Made by a program: the position numbers and the translations under genes. DNA of 64,000 bases from CAMLHU01 sp049680185 (GTDB lineage Bacteria; Gemmatimonadota; Gemmatimonadetes; Gemmatimonadales; GWC2-71-9). The notes beneath the pieces were generated by a model. The model was not told the DNA's origin, did no database searches, and saw nothing but the letters and a program-made list of their open reading frames with translations. The stretch spans positions 1-64,000 of the forward strand of contig JBAUHI010000076.1 of the NCBI GenBank assembly GCA_049680185.1. The letters are read 5' to 3'. Below are positions 48,696 through 56,539 of the stretch, piece after piece; the first letter of the stretch is position 1; each line of letters begins with the position of its first letter.

Positions 48696-49325
48696 TTGGG
48701 ACCGCACCCCGTCACCGCGGACTCGCTCCGCACGGTGCTTGATTCGGTCTTTGCCAACGCGGCGTACGCGTGGCACGCCGTGCCCGCCAGCGTCGAACCC
48801 GTCTGGATCCGATGGCTTCGCGACGTGATCAAGTGGGTGGCAGGGCTGTGGCAACGCCTGACGGGACACGGCGGCGTCGGGTCGTCGGCGATCCCGTGGG
48901 TGTTGATGGGCATCGGCATCCTCCTGCTGGTGCACGGACTATTCCGGATCGCATCGTCGGCGCGGGTGGCGCACGAAGCGGCGCTCGCCCATGGCGCCCT
49001 GCCCGGTACGCGCCACGATGACTCGTGGTTCCGGCAGCGTGCCGATGCGCTCGCCGCGGAGGGTCGCTTTGCCGAGGCGATGGTGGCGGCCTTTCACGGC
49101 ATGATGTGGCGGCTGGACCAGCGCGGAATGGTGGCCCACCACCCGAGCCGCACGCCGCGCGAGCTGGCCTGCGACGCCAAGGTCGGCGCGTCCGACGGCC
49201 GCACATTGGCGGTCCTGGTGGGACAGCTGTATGCTGGCGCCTTCGGTGGCCTGCCGATCGATCCGGCCCAGTACACTGCCTGGCTGATAACCCTCGACCA
49301 GCTGCGCGATGCGCCCGCGCGCTGA
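48696..49325 (+). CDS. DUF4129-like membrane protein of MoxR cluster
   Basis: A 209-residue protein with an N-terminal region ending near WLRDVIKWVAGLWQRLTG, one membrane helix (IPWVLMGIGILLLVHGLFRI) and a cytoplasmic C-terminal domain (DDSWFRQRADALAAEGRFAE, AMVAAFHGMMWRLDQRGMV, GQLYAGAFGGLPIDPAQYTA). This fits the DUF4129 domain that often follows a membrane helix in MoxR/transglutaminase clusters. The start, TTG at 48696, immediately follows the previous stop and is less certain. The next gene overlaps by 17 bases. Function unknown, probably part of the MoxR-DUF58 complex. Confidence 0.7.
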   Translation: MGPHPVTADSLRTVLDSVFANAAYAWHAVPASVEPVWIRWLRDVIKWVAGLWQRLTGHGGVGSSAIPWVLMGIGILLLVHGLFRIASSARVAHEAALAHGALPGTRHDDSWFRQRADALAAEGRFAEAMVAAFHGMMWRLDQRGMVAHHPSRTPRELACDAKVGASDGRTLAVLVGQLYAGAFGGLPIDPAQYTAWLITLDQLRDAPAR

Positions 49326-50535
49326 GCTGGGCCTGGCCCTGGCGCTCGGCGCGGTCGCGGCGGCGGGGCTCGCCGTCCACGCGTTCACTACCCCCGGTGC
49401 CCGTGCACTCGATCGCCGGCGCAGCACCTACCTGACCGGACCCACGGGGGCCCGGGCGTGGGTCGATGCCCTCGACCGTCTTGGCGTGACCACCGAGCGC
49501 TGGCGCCGACCCGTGGAGGTGCTGCCGACCCGTTACCCTCCGCACCAGATCCCGCTCTACGCCGTGCTCGAACCGGCGGTGCCGCTCTCATTCTTCGAGG
49601 CGCTGCAACTGGAACGATGGAGCCAGCGGACCGGCGACCTGCTGCTGGCCGGCGCGGGGACCGACGCGGCGATGCGCTGCTTCGGGTGGGAGGTGACACC
49701 GGTCGAGCTTCGAGGGACCGCCGCCGACCTCAAGGCCGCAGGTCGGGTGGGCCAAGTGGCGGTGTCCCTCACCCAGGTCCACGCGGTGCTTACTCCTACC
49801 CGCACCGACACCGCTGATCGTCCGTCCAGTGCGGCCGACCTTGGCGTGCTGCGCTGCCGGTCGCCGAAGCCGCTCGGGGTCGATACGTTGCTGAGGACGC
49901 CGAGCGGCGAGCCGGTGGCGGTCCGAGTGCGGGTCGATCCCGCGACGCGGATCACCTTGGTGGCCGATGGACTGCTCTTCGCGAATGACGCCATGCGACG
50001 GTCCGACGCCGGGGAATTCTCGCTGGCGCTGGTGGTGCCGAGGTATCGTACGGTATTGGTGGATGAGTACCATCAAGGGTACAGCAGCGGGGGAACGCTC
50101 ACCGGAGCGGTGCTGGCTTGGAGCGCGGAGTCGCCGTGGGGATGGGCGGCCTGGCAACTGGTGGTCGTCGGGCTCCTGGCGCTCCTGGTCGCGGCAGTGC
50201 GATTTGGCCCGGTGCTGCAAGACAGTGACCAGGAACGCCGCTCGCCGATGGAGCACGTCCACGCACTGGCCACGGCACTCGGCTCAGCGCGCGGACACGA
50301 TGTCGCCGCGAGGCTGATGGTGCAGGGCCTGCAGCGACGGCTGTCGGGTGAGCACCAGCCCCAGCGGCGATCGGTCGAGGGATGGCTGGCGCAGTTGGCG
50401 GAGCGAGTGCGCTCGCCTCGGGCCCGCGCCGCCGTCAAGGAATTGCAGTCGCTCATCGACCCGCCCCAGCCAGCCGATGCCGTGCTGCGTGCGGCCTACG
50501 CCGTGGAGGATGTGTGGCAGGAATTGAAGCGCTGA
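49309..50535 (+). CDS. DUF4350-like membrane protein
   Basis: A 408-residue protein with a short N-terminal hydrophobic segment (ALALGAVAAAGLAVHAF), a periplasmic domain of the DUF4350/GATase-like type (TGPTGARAWVDALDRLGVTT, SFFEALQLERWSQRTGDLLL, TVLVDEYHQG), a second membrane helix (AWQLVVVGLLALLVAAVRFG) and a helical C-terminus. The order agrees with DUF4350 genes next to DUF4129 and MoxR in many bacteria. Overlaps both neighbours (17 and 22 bases), implying tight coupling. No catalytic role is established. Confidence 0.8.
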   Translation: MRPRAELGLALALGAVAAAGLAVHAFTTPGARALDRRRSTYLTGPTGARAWVDALDRLGVTTERWRRPVEVLPTRYPPHQIPLYAVLEPAVPLSFFEALQLERWSQRTGDLLLAGAGTDAAMRCFGWEVTPVELRGTAADLKAAGRVGQVAVSLTQVHAVLTPTRTDTADRPSSAADLGVLRCRSPKPLGVDTLLRTPSGEPVAVRVRVDPATRITLVADGLLFANDAMRRSDAGEFSLALVVPRYRTVLVDEYHQGYSSGGTLTGAVLAWSAESPWGWAAWQLVVVGLLALLVAAVRFGPVLQDSDQERRSPMEHVHALATALGSARGHDVAARLMVQGLQRRLSGEHQPQRRSVEGWLAQLAERVRSPRARAAVKELQSLIDPPQPADAVLRAAYAVEDVWQELKR

Positions 50536-51494
50536 CGCCGGACGCTGCCCGCGGCCTGTCGGAGGTGGCGCGCCGGATCGAGCGAGAGGTGGCGACGGTC
50601 GTCCTCGGACAGCCGGAGGCCGGGCGCGACATCGTGGTGACGCTGATGGCTCGCGGGCACGTGTTGCTCGAAGGCGTGCCAGGCACCGCCAAGACCCTCC
50701 TGGTCCGGGCGCTGGCCCGCGCGGTCGGGGTCGGCTTCCGCCGGATCCAGTTCACTCCGGACCTGATGCCGTCGGACATCACGGGCGTCAGTCTCCTCAC
50801 CGGGCAGGGGCAGTTCACCTTCCGGGCCGGCCCGATCTTCTCCGACTTTGTCCTTGCCGACGAGATCAACCGCGCGCCTGCGAAGACGCAGGCGGCACTG
50901 CTGGAGGCGATGCAGGAACGCAGTGTCACCATCGACGGCGAGTCCCATCCGCTGCCGGTGCCATTCACGGTGTTCGCGACGCAGAACCCGGTGGAATTCG
51001 AGGGGACCTATCCGCTGCCCGAAGCGGAGCTCGATCGGTTCCTGGTCAAGGTGCTGGTGGGTTATCCCGATGCCACCGCCGAACAGGGGATCCTGGCCCG
51101 GGTGCTCGGCGGATTCGAGTCCGACGATCCGTCCAGCTTCGGCACCAAGGCGGTGCTCGATGCCAAAGGGCTGGCCGAATTGCGGGCCGCGACCCGTGCG
51201 GTCCGGGCCGAACCGGCTGTGACGCAGTATGTGACCGCACTCGTGCGTGCCACTCGCGGGGCGCCCTCGCTCTCGATGGGCGCCTCACCCCGGGCCACGG
51301 TATCACTCCTCAAGGCGAGCCAGGCCGCCGCACTCCTCGAGGGACGCGAATACGTGACGCCCGATGACGTGAAGGCGATGGCCCCGGCGGTGCTCCGGCA
51401 TCGAGTGGTGGTGGCACCGGAGCTCGACCTCGAGGGGCTTTCGCCCGATAGCGCGCTGGAGGGGATCCTGCGGTCCGTTGAGGTACCGCGCTGA
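50514..51494 (+). CDS. MoxR family AAA+ ATPase
   Basis: A 326-residue AAA+ chaperone-like ATPase, the hallmark of this cluster. It shows VVLGQPEAGRDIVVTLMARG, Walker A GVPGTAKTLLVRAL, LLTGQGQFTFRAGPIFSDFV, Walker B LADEINRAPAKTQAALLEAM, sensor 1 FATQNPVEFEGTYPLPEAEL and the sensor 2 region SPRATVSLLKASQAAALLEG. MoxR proteins activate or load metal-binding VWA partners; the DUF58 protein is the expected partner. Start is GTG 50514 with GGAGG five bases upstream; it overlaps the DUF4350-like gene by 22 bases. A copy of the usual order except that an M1 peptidase intervenes before DUF58. Confidence 0.94.
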   Translation: MAGIEALTPDAARGLSEVARRIEREVATVVLGQPEAGRDIVVTLMARGHVLLEGVPGTAKTLLVRALARAVGVGFRRIQFTPDLMPSDITGVSLLTGQGQFTFRAGPIFSDFVLADEINRAPAKTQAALLEAMQERSVTIDGESHPLPVPFTVFATQNPVEFEGTYPLPEAELDRFLVKVLVGYPDATAEQGILARVLGGFESDDPSSFGTKAVLDAKGLAELRAATRAVRAEPAVTQYVTALVRATRGAPSLSMGASPRATVSLLKASQAAALLEGREYVTPDDVKAMAPAVLRHRVVVAPELDLEGLSPDSALEGILRSVEVPR

Positions 51495-51536
51495 GACGCG
51501 ACGAATAACGATCATTCACCATTGCCTGGAGTCCAT

Positions 51537-53486
51537 ATGCGCGTCCGCTCGTCCGTCCTCTTCGTCCTGATCGGCCTCATGCCGGTGCCGATCGTGGCGC
51601 AGCAGCCGCCGCGTGCGGTGCGCCGCACCATTCCGATCACCCGCGCCTTCGCCGCCGGGCTCGCCTCGGGCGCCCGGGATTCCCTCGGCACGCCAGGGGC
51701 CAAGTACTGGCAGCTGAGCACCGACTACGTGATCGATGCTAAGCTCGATGTCACCACCGGGCTCCTCACCGGCCACGAGACCGTGACCATCACCAATCCG
51801 AGCGACTCGACGCTCGGCGTGGTGTACATCCGGCTGCTCCAGAACCTCTTTGCCCCCGATGTCGAGCGAGCCGAGACCGTCCCCGAACTTACCGATGGGA
51901 TCAAAGTCACCCGGCTCGTCGCCAACGGCACTGCGGTGAATGTCGACAGCGTGGCGGCACAATGGAGTCACACGACCATCGTCCGGGTGCGGCTCAAGCA
52001 GCCGATCCCTGCGCACGGGAACGGGACCCTTGAGGCCGATTGGTCGTTCACTGTTCCCAATGTGCCGCTCGATGAGCGGGGGGAGCGGATGGGCGACTGG
52101 GGCCACCGTTTGTACCAGGTGGCGCAGTGGTATCCGCAACTGGCGATGTACGACGACCTCCGCGGCTGGAACACTGATCCGCATCTCGGCACAGCGGAGT
52201 TCTTCAACAACTTCGGTTCGTTCGACGTGCACCTCGACCTGCCCGCCGGATGGCTCGTCGGCGCCACCGGTGTGCTCCAGGACCCTGATTCGGTCCTCAC
52301 GCCGATGGTGCGGCAGCGGCTGTCCCACGCCACTGACAGCGACAGCCAGATCAGCATCGTGACGGCCGATGAACGCGGGGCGGGGAAGGCCACCCTGGCC
52401 GGCGATCGGTTGATGTGGCACTTCAAGGCCGACAGCGTCGCCGATTTCGCGTGGGCCACCTCCAACGAGTACGTCTGGGACGCCACCCGTGCCACGATCC
52501 CCGGGAAGGGCGTCATCCCGATCAACCTCTTCTACTGGCCGGAGCACACGGAATACAAGAAGACGGGCGTCTACGCCCGGCACGCGCTCGAGTTCTACTC
52601 GAAGCTCTGGATGCCATACGCATTCCCGCAGCTGACCCAGGTGGATGGTCCCGAGGGCGGGATGGAGTATCCGATGTTCATCATGAGCGGCGCCGGACGC
52701 GGGGTGACTGACCATGAGACGGGGCACGAGTGGTGGCCGATGATGGTGGGCGTCAACGAGACCTGGTACGGCTGGATGGATGAAGGATTCAACCAGTACA
52801 TGAATCGGCTCTCGGATTTCGACTTCCACCGCCAACCCGCCAACAACGATTCGCTGGGGCAGGCGTACGGCCGAGTGTCGGGTCGTGAGACCGAGCCGAT
52901 CATGATGTGGGATGGGAACTACGCCGGTCCGATGTACAGCTTCACCACCTACGGCAAGGCGCCGCTCATGCTCTCCGCGCTCGGTGGCATCGTGGGAGAC
53001 ACCGCCGTCTGGCATGCGATGAGTGTGTACGCCCACGCCTGGCGCTTCAAGCATCCCTCGCCGTGGGACTTCATGTTCGCGATGGACCATCAGCTGCATC
53101 GCGACCTGGGGTGGTTCTGGTATTACTGGCTCTTCACCACTGAATCGGTGGACGGGTCGATCAGCAAGGTGGCCGTCAAGAACGGGCGGACGCTCGTCAC
53201 CGTGCACCAGGCGGGAGAGATGCCTTCGCCGGTGGTGCTGCGGGTCGAGTTTTCCGTGGATGGTCCCGCCATCCGGCCGATGAAGAACGCGGTGATCTCG
53301 GGGAATGCCGCGACCGTGACCTGGCCGGTGGATGTCTGGTTCGGCGGCGCGCGCGACTTCACGGCGTCACTCGACTTCGGGGGCCGCAAGATCGAACGCA
53401 TCACCCTCGATCCGGGGATGCGCTTCCCGGACCGCGATCCAGGTGACAACAGCTGGCCCCGCACCCCGGTGCCGCCGGCGAAGTGA
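51537..53486 (+). CDS. M1 family zinc metallopeptidase (aminopeptidase)
   Basis: A 649-residue secreted or periplasmic peptidase. Signal peptide MRVRSSVLFVLIGLMPVPIVAQ is cleaved before QPPRA. The zinc site is H393-E394-TG-H397 with E416, the M1 HExxH-18-E pattern, inside DHETGHEWWPMMVGVN and WMDEGFNQYM. The GxMEN exopeptidase motif is replaced by GGMEYP, a common variant in bacterial M1 relatives. An N-terminal beta-domain (YWQLSTDYVIDAKLDVTTGL) precedes it. ATG 51537 has GGAG six bases upstream. Its location between MoxR and DUF58 is unusual; the stop overlaps the DUF58 start (GTGA). Confidence 0.92.
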   Translation: MRVRSSVLFVLIGLMPVPIVAQQPPRAVRRTIPITRAFAAGLASGARDSLGTPGAKYWQLSTDYVIDAKLDVTTGLLTGHETVTITNPSDSTLGVVYIRLLQNLFAPDVERAETVPELTDGIKVTRLVANGTAVNVDSVAAQWSHTTIVRVRLKQPIPAHGNGTLEADWSFTVPNVPLDERGERMGDWGHRLYQVAQWYPQLAMYDDLRGWNTDPHLGTAEFFNNFGSFDVHLDLPAGWLVGATGVLQDPDSVLTPMVRQRLSHATDSDSQISIVTADERGAGKATLAGDRLMWHFKADSVADFAWATSNEYVWDATRATIPGKGVIPINLFYWPEHTEYKKTGVYARHALEFYSKLWMPYAFPQLTQVDGPEGGMEYPMFIMSGAGRGVTDHETGHEWWPMMVGVNETWYGWMDEGFNQYMNRLSDFDFHRQPANNDSLGQAYGRVSGRETEPIMMWDGNYAGPMYSFTTYGKAPLMLSALGGIVGDTAVWHAMSVYAHAWRFKHPSPWDFMFAMDHQLHRDLGWFWYYWLFTTESVDGSISKVAVKNGRTLVTVHQAGEMPSPVVLRVEFSVDGPAIRPMKNAVISGNAATVTWPVDVWFGGARDFTASLDFGGRKIERITLDPGMRFPDRDPGDNSWPRTPVPPAK

Positions 53487-54799
53487 TCCCGCTCCCGACC
53501 CGTCGGTGGCTCCGGATCGCCGCCGGGCTCGCCATCGTCGCACCCCTGGCGCTGGTCTGGCCGGGGGCCGCGGCGGCAGTGCTCGTGGTGGATCTCCTCT
53601 GGGTCGGCGCCTTCTGGCTTGATTGGTCGCTCTCGCCCGATGCGGAGGATATCTCGGTCATTCGCGAGGCACCGACGGCATTCAGCGTCGGGCGCTCCTT
53701 CCCGGTGCGATATCGATGGTCTCGCAACAGCGCGGCCCCGTTCTTCGCGTTGGTGCGCGAGGAATGTCCGGCGCCACTCGTCGAGGGCCCGAGCCCAGTG
53801 CGGCGCCTCCGAGTCCCTCCGGAAGGCGCCATCGAGATCATCACCATCCATCCGATTCGACGGGGTCGCGGAAGCGCCGGTGCATTCTCCCTTCGGCTCG
53901 GCGGTCCGCTCGGTCTCGCGTGGTCACAGGGAACGATCGAGCTTCCCTGGACCGCGACGGTCTTTCCCGACCTGAGTGCAGTGGCGCTGCACGCGCTGCC
54001 CACCCAATCAGCGCGGCGGCGAGAGGCGGGGCTCCGCAACGTCCGACGGCTGGGCGAGGGGCGCGTCTTCGAGACCCTGCGCGACTGGGTCCCCGGCGAT
54101 GACGTCCGCAGCATCGACTGGAAGGCCACCGCGCGTCGCGGCAAGACGATGGCGCGCCAGTACGAGGATGAGCGTCGGCAGCAGGTGCTCATCGTGATCG
54201 ATGCCGGCCGGATGCTCACCGCGGAGGTGCGCGGACGCCCTCGGCTCGAGTCGGCGATCGATGCGGCGCTCCAGCTCGCCTGGACCGCCATCGAGGGCGA
54301 CGACAACGTCGGACTGCTGGTCTTTGCTGACACCATCCAGCATTGGCTCCCGCCGCGCCGCGGGAAGCGGGCGTTGCAGGGGATCCTCGAAGCGCTCGCC
54401 ACCGTCGAAGGGAAGCTGGTCGAACCCGACTATCCGGGTGCGTTCACACATTTGGCGCTCCGGAACCGGAAGCGCGCGCTGACCGTGCTCTTCACCGACG
54501 TGATCGACCGTACTGCCAGTGATGCGCTGCTGGCACAAGCGGGAACACTCCGTCCGCGTCACCTGCCGCTGGCCGTGACATTCCGGAACCCCGAGCTCGA
54601 GGCGCTGGCGCTTCGTCCACCGGAGAGCGTCGAGGAGGCGTACGAACGTGCCGCGGCGGAGGAGCTTCTGGTGTCGCGGGCCGAGGCGCTGGCGGTGGTT
54701 CGGAGGCGAGGGGTGCTGGTGCTTGACGTTCTGCCCGAAGGTGCCGCCCGTGCGGTGGTGGAGCGGTACCGGCAGCTCAAGCGGAGAGGGATGTTGTAG
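53483..54799 (+). CDS. DUF58 (VWA-like) protein of MoxR cluster
   Basis: A 438-residue inner-membrane-anchored protein. Two N-terminal membrane helices (AAGLAIVAPLALVWPG, AAAAVLVVDLLWVGAFWLDW) are followed by a beta-sandwich region and a DUF58 domain, with FETLRDWVPGDDVRSIDWKA, the DUF58 signature, and the VWA-like LIVIDAGRMLTAEVRGRPRL (MIDAS-type DxGxx). It ends with a coiled region. DUF58 proteins are the substrates or partners of MoxR ATPases. The start overlaps the M1 peptidase stop; it is the last gene of the operon before a heptad element. Confidence 0.92.
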   Translation: MIPLPTRRWLRIAAGLAIVAPLALVWPGAAAAVLVVDLLWVGAFWLDWSLSPDAEDISVIREAPTAFSVGRSFPVRYRWSRNSAAPFFALVREECPAPLVEGPSPVRRLRVPPEGAIEIITIHPIRRGRGSAGAFSLRLGGPLGLAWSQGTIELPWTATVFPDLSAVALHALPTQSARRREAGLRNVRRLGEGRVFETLRDWVPGDDVRSIDWKATARRGKTMARQYEDERRQQVLIVIDAGRMLTAEVRGRPRLESAIDAALQLAWTAIEGDDNVGLLVFADTIQHWLPPRRGKRALQGILEALATVEGKLVEPDYPGAFTHLALRNRKRALTVLFTDVIDRTASDALLAQAGTLRPRHLPLAVTFRNPELEALALRPPESVEEAYERAAAEELLVSRAEALAVVRRRGVLVLDVLPEGAARAVVERYRQLKRRGML

Positions 54800-54803
54800 G
54801 GGG

Positions 54804-54882
54804 GTGAACGGTCAACGGTGAACGGGCCCTCGGTCGAGATTCTGCCTGGGGACCCGTTCACCGTTCACCCTTTACCGTTCAC
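54804..54882. repeat. GTGAACG-type heptad repeat element, copy 5
   Basis: GTGAACG, GTCAACG, GTGAACG on the left and CCCGTTCACCGTTCACCCTT with CCGTTCAC on the right form an inverted pair about a loop of 28 bases. It lies between the convergent DUF58 and hypothetical genes and overlaps the last codon and stop of the latter, so its right arm also serves as coding sequence. Confidence 0.85.
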
Positions 54883-55136
54883 TTCCTCTGCGCCTGCAGG
54901 TGCTGGATAAGGTCGCGGGTCCGCTCGAACACGGTCACCTCAGGATCCACCAAGGCGCGTTCTCGCGGCTCGAGCTTGAGGTCGAGGTGCACGCGGTGGC
55001 CGTCCCCGAACTGCAGCGCCCGCGGCGGGGCACCGACCCGCACGCGGAGCTCCTCGAGTTCGGTCAGGTCGTCGGTGTCGCTCACGACGTGAGACCATCC
55101 CCGCGCCAGCAGATTCTCCCGGTCCATCAGCAGCAT
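54879..55136 (-). CDS. Hypothetical protein (85 residues)
   Basis: Starts at ATG 55136 (an ATG three codons on is also possible) and reads MLLMDRENLLARGWSHVVSD, then an acidic middle (TDDLTELEELRVRVGAPPRA), a strand-rich part (LQFGDGHRVHLDLKLEPRER) and a helix (ERTRDLIQHLQAQ). No signal peptide. The stop codon lies inside heptad element copy 5, and the upstream region has a TCATCA-TG-TGATGA palindrome (55147-55160). No family is recognised and no Shine-Dalgarno site is obvious, so confidence is moderate. Confidence 0.5.
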   Translation of the reverse strand: MLLMDRENLLARGWSHVVSDTDDLTELEELRVRVGAPPRALQFGDGHRVHLDLKLEPRERALVDPEVTVFERTRDLIQHLQAQRK

Positions 55137-55146
55137 CAGTGCGTGT

Positions 55147-55160
55147 TCATCATGTGATGA
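55147..55160. promoter_or_regulatory. Inverted repeat TCATCA-TG-TGATGA
   Basis: A perfect 6-bp inverted repeat ten bases upstream of the 85-residue gene start. Operator-like in size and position; no regulator is assigned. Confidence 0.3.
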
Positions 55161-55262
55161 TTGGTGGATGTGGCAACGCCTTCCACCGGGAACATCGCCG
55201 GCATGCACGCCGGATGGAAGCACCGCGCGCCCGACGATCCGTGATGTGCTCGAGGCCCCTAC

Positions 55263-55290
55263 TTGACGCATCAAGAAATATTGGTATATA
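55263..55290 (+). promoter_or_regulatory. ArsR-controlled leaderless promoter of arsR, with operator
   Basis: TTGACG (55263-55268) and TATATA (55285-55290) are separated by 16 bases, and the ATG follows the -10 box by six bases. The operator-like ATCAA-GAAATA-TTGGT (55270-55285) occupies the spacer, ideal for repression. The same ATCAA-6-TTGGT pattern recurs before arsM. Confidence 0.65.
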
Positions 55291-55296
55291 TGGGCC

Positions 55297-55602
55297 ATGG
55301 CCACTGCTGCTGCGCCTTCGATCTCGGCACTCGCCCGCGTCTTCCACGCGCTTTCGGACGAGACCCGGCTTGGCATCCTGGCGCGTCTGACCCACGGCGA
55401 GCGATGCGTCTGCGAACTTACCGACGAGCTCGATGCCGCCCAGTCCCGCCTCTCTTTCCACCTCAGGGTGCTCAAGGAGGCGGGGCTCGTCAGCGATCGG
55501 CGGGAGGGACGCTGGATGTACTACACCCTCCAGCCGGATGTCCTTGCCGAGGCGGGCGTGGCACTCGGAGAATGGCCGCAAGTGGGGAAGAAGTGCTGCT
55601 AG
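55297..55602 (+). CDS. arsR: ArsR family arsenic-responsive repressor
   Basis: A 101-residue winged-helix repressor. It has FHALSDETRLGILARLTHGE, the metal-binding GERCVCELTDEL (C37 and C39, the ArsR arsenite site), the recognition helix region AAQSRLSFHLRVLKEAGLVS and the wing RREGRWMYYTLQP. It ends in a Cys pair (KKCC). It probably binds the two ATCAA-6-TTGGT sites and releases them with As(III). arsM is 63 bases downstream. No arsenite exporter or arsenate reductase lies in the window. Confidence 0.93.
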   Translation: MATAAAPSISALARVFHALSDETRLGILARLTHGERCVCELTDELDAAQSRLSFHLRVLKEAGLVSDRREGRWMYYTLQPDVLAEAGVALGEWPQVGKKCC

Positions 55603-55644
55603 GGTCCTGATCGGGGTGCCGCGACCACGCGGCGTGTTCAACAT

Positions 55645-55660
55645 ATCAACGAAAGTTGGT
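55645..55660 (+). promoter_or_regulatory. Second ArsR operator-like site, upstream of arsM
   Basis: ATCAA-CGAAAG-TTGGT repeats the arrangement of the arsR site (55270-55285) with the same 6-base spacing. It ends five bases before the arsM GTG start, so binding would block initiation or elongation into arsM. Confidence 0.6.
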
Positions 55661-55665
55661 GTACG

Positions 55666-56517
55666 GTGGATCACAGCGAACTCAAGGAAACGGTGCGGGA
55701 GAAGTACGGGCAGGCGGCGCTCCGGGTGGTGGAAGGGCAGGCGAACAGCTGTTGCGGCGGGAGCGCCAGTTGCGGTCCGGATCCCATCACCAGCGATCTC
55801 TACTCCAAGCTCGATACCGAGGGCCTTCCCTCCGATGCGGTCCTTGCAAGTCTCGGATGTGGCAACCCGACCGCGCTGGCCGAACTCAAGGCGGGTGAGG
55901 TGGTGCTGGACCTGGGGTCGGGAGGCGGGCTCGATGTGCTCCTCTCCGCTCGACGGGTGGGCCCGACCGGCAAGGCGTACGGCCTCGACATGACCGACGA
56001 GATGCTCGCACTGGCTCGCGCCAACCAGGCCTCGGCGGGTGCCACCAACGTCGAGTTCCTGAAGGGCGAGATCGAACGCATCCCGCTCCCCGACGCGTCC
56101 GTCGACGTGATCATCTCCAATTGCGTCATCAATCTCTCCGGCGACAAGCGTACCGTGCTCGGGGAGGCGTTCCGGGTGCTCAAGCCCGGCGGGCGCCTGG
56201 CCGTTTCCGACGTGGTGGTGCGGGGCACCATTCCCACACCGGTCCGGAAGAGCATGGAACTCTGGGTGGGGTGCGTGGCAGGCGCCCTGGAGGAACAGGA
56301 ATTCCTCAGCCTTCTCTCCGACGTGGGGTTCACCGGCGGGTCGGTCGAGCCTACCCGGGTCTACGAGTTCGAGGACGCCAAGGCGTTCCTCACGCCGGCT
56401 GGGTTCGACTCCGAGGTGCTCGCACGCGAGGTCGGCGGGCGGGTGATGGGCGCCTTCGTGCGCGCGACGAAGCCCGCAACGGCCAAGAGCTGTTGCGGGC
56501 CGGACTGCTGTCATTGA
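55666..56517 (+). CDS. arsM: Arsenite methyltransferase ArsM
   Basis: SAM-dependent enzyme that methylates As(III) to volatile or less bound forms. The 283-residue protein has the SAM loop VVLDLGSGGGLDVLLSARRV, DVIISNCVINLSGDKRTVLG and the conserved Cys residues C65 (LGCGNP), C153 (SNCVIN) and C203 (WVGCVAGALEE) that bind arsenic. N-terminal C29-C30 and C36 and a C-terminal SCCGPDCCH add further Cys. The start is GTG 55666. Preceded by arsR and an ArsR-type operator; regulated induction by arsenite is inferred. Confidence 0.94.
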   Translation: MDHSELKETVREKYGQAALRVVEGQANSCCGGSASCGPDPITSDLYSKLDTEGLPSDAVLASLGCGNPTALAELKAGEVVLDLGSGGGLDVLLSARRVGPTGKAYGLDMTDEMLALARANQASAGATNVEFLKGEIERIPLPDASVDVIISNCVINLSGDKRTVLGEAFRVLKPGGRLAVSDVVVRGTIPTPVRKSMELWVGCVAGALEEQEFLSLLSDVGFTGGSVEPTRVYEFEDAKAFLTPAGFDSEVLAREVGGRVMGAFVRATKPATAKSCCGPDCCH

Positions 56518-56539
56518 TGCACGGCCTGAGCTGCCGCGA

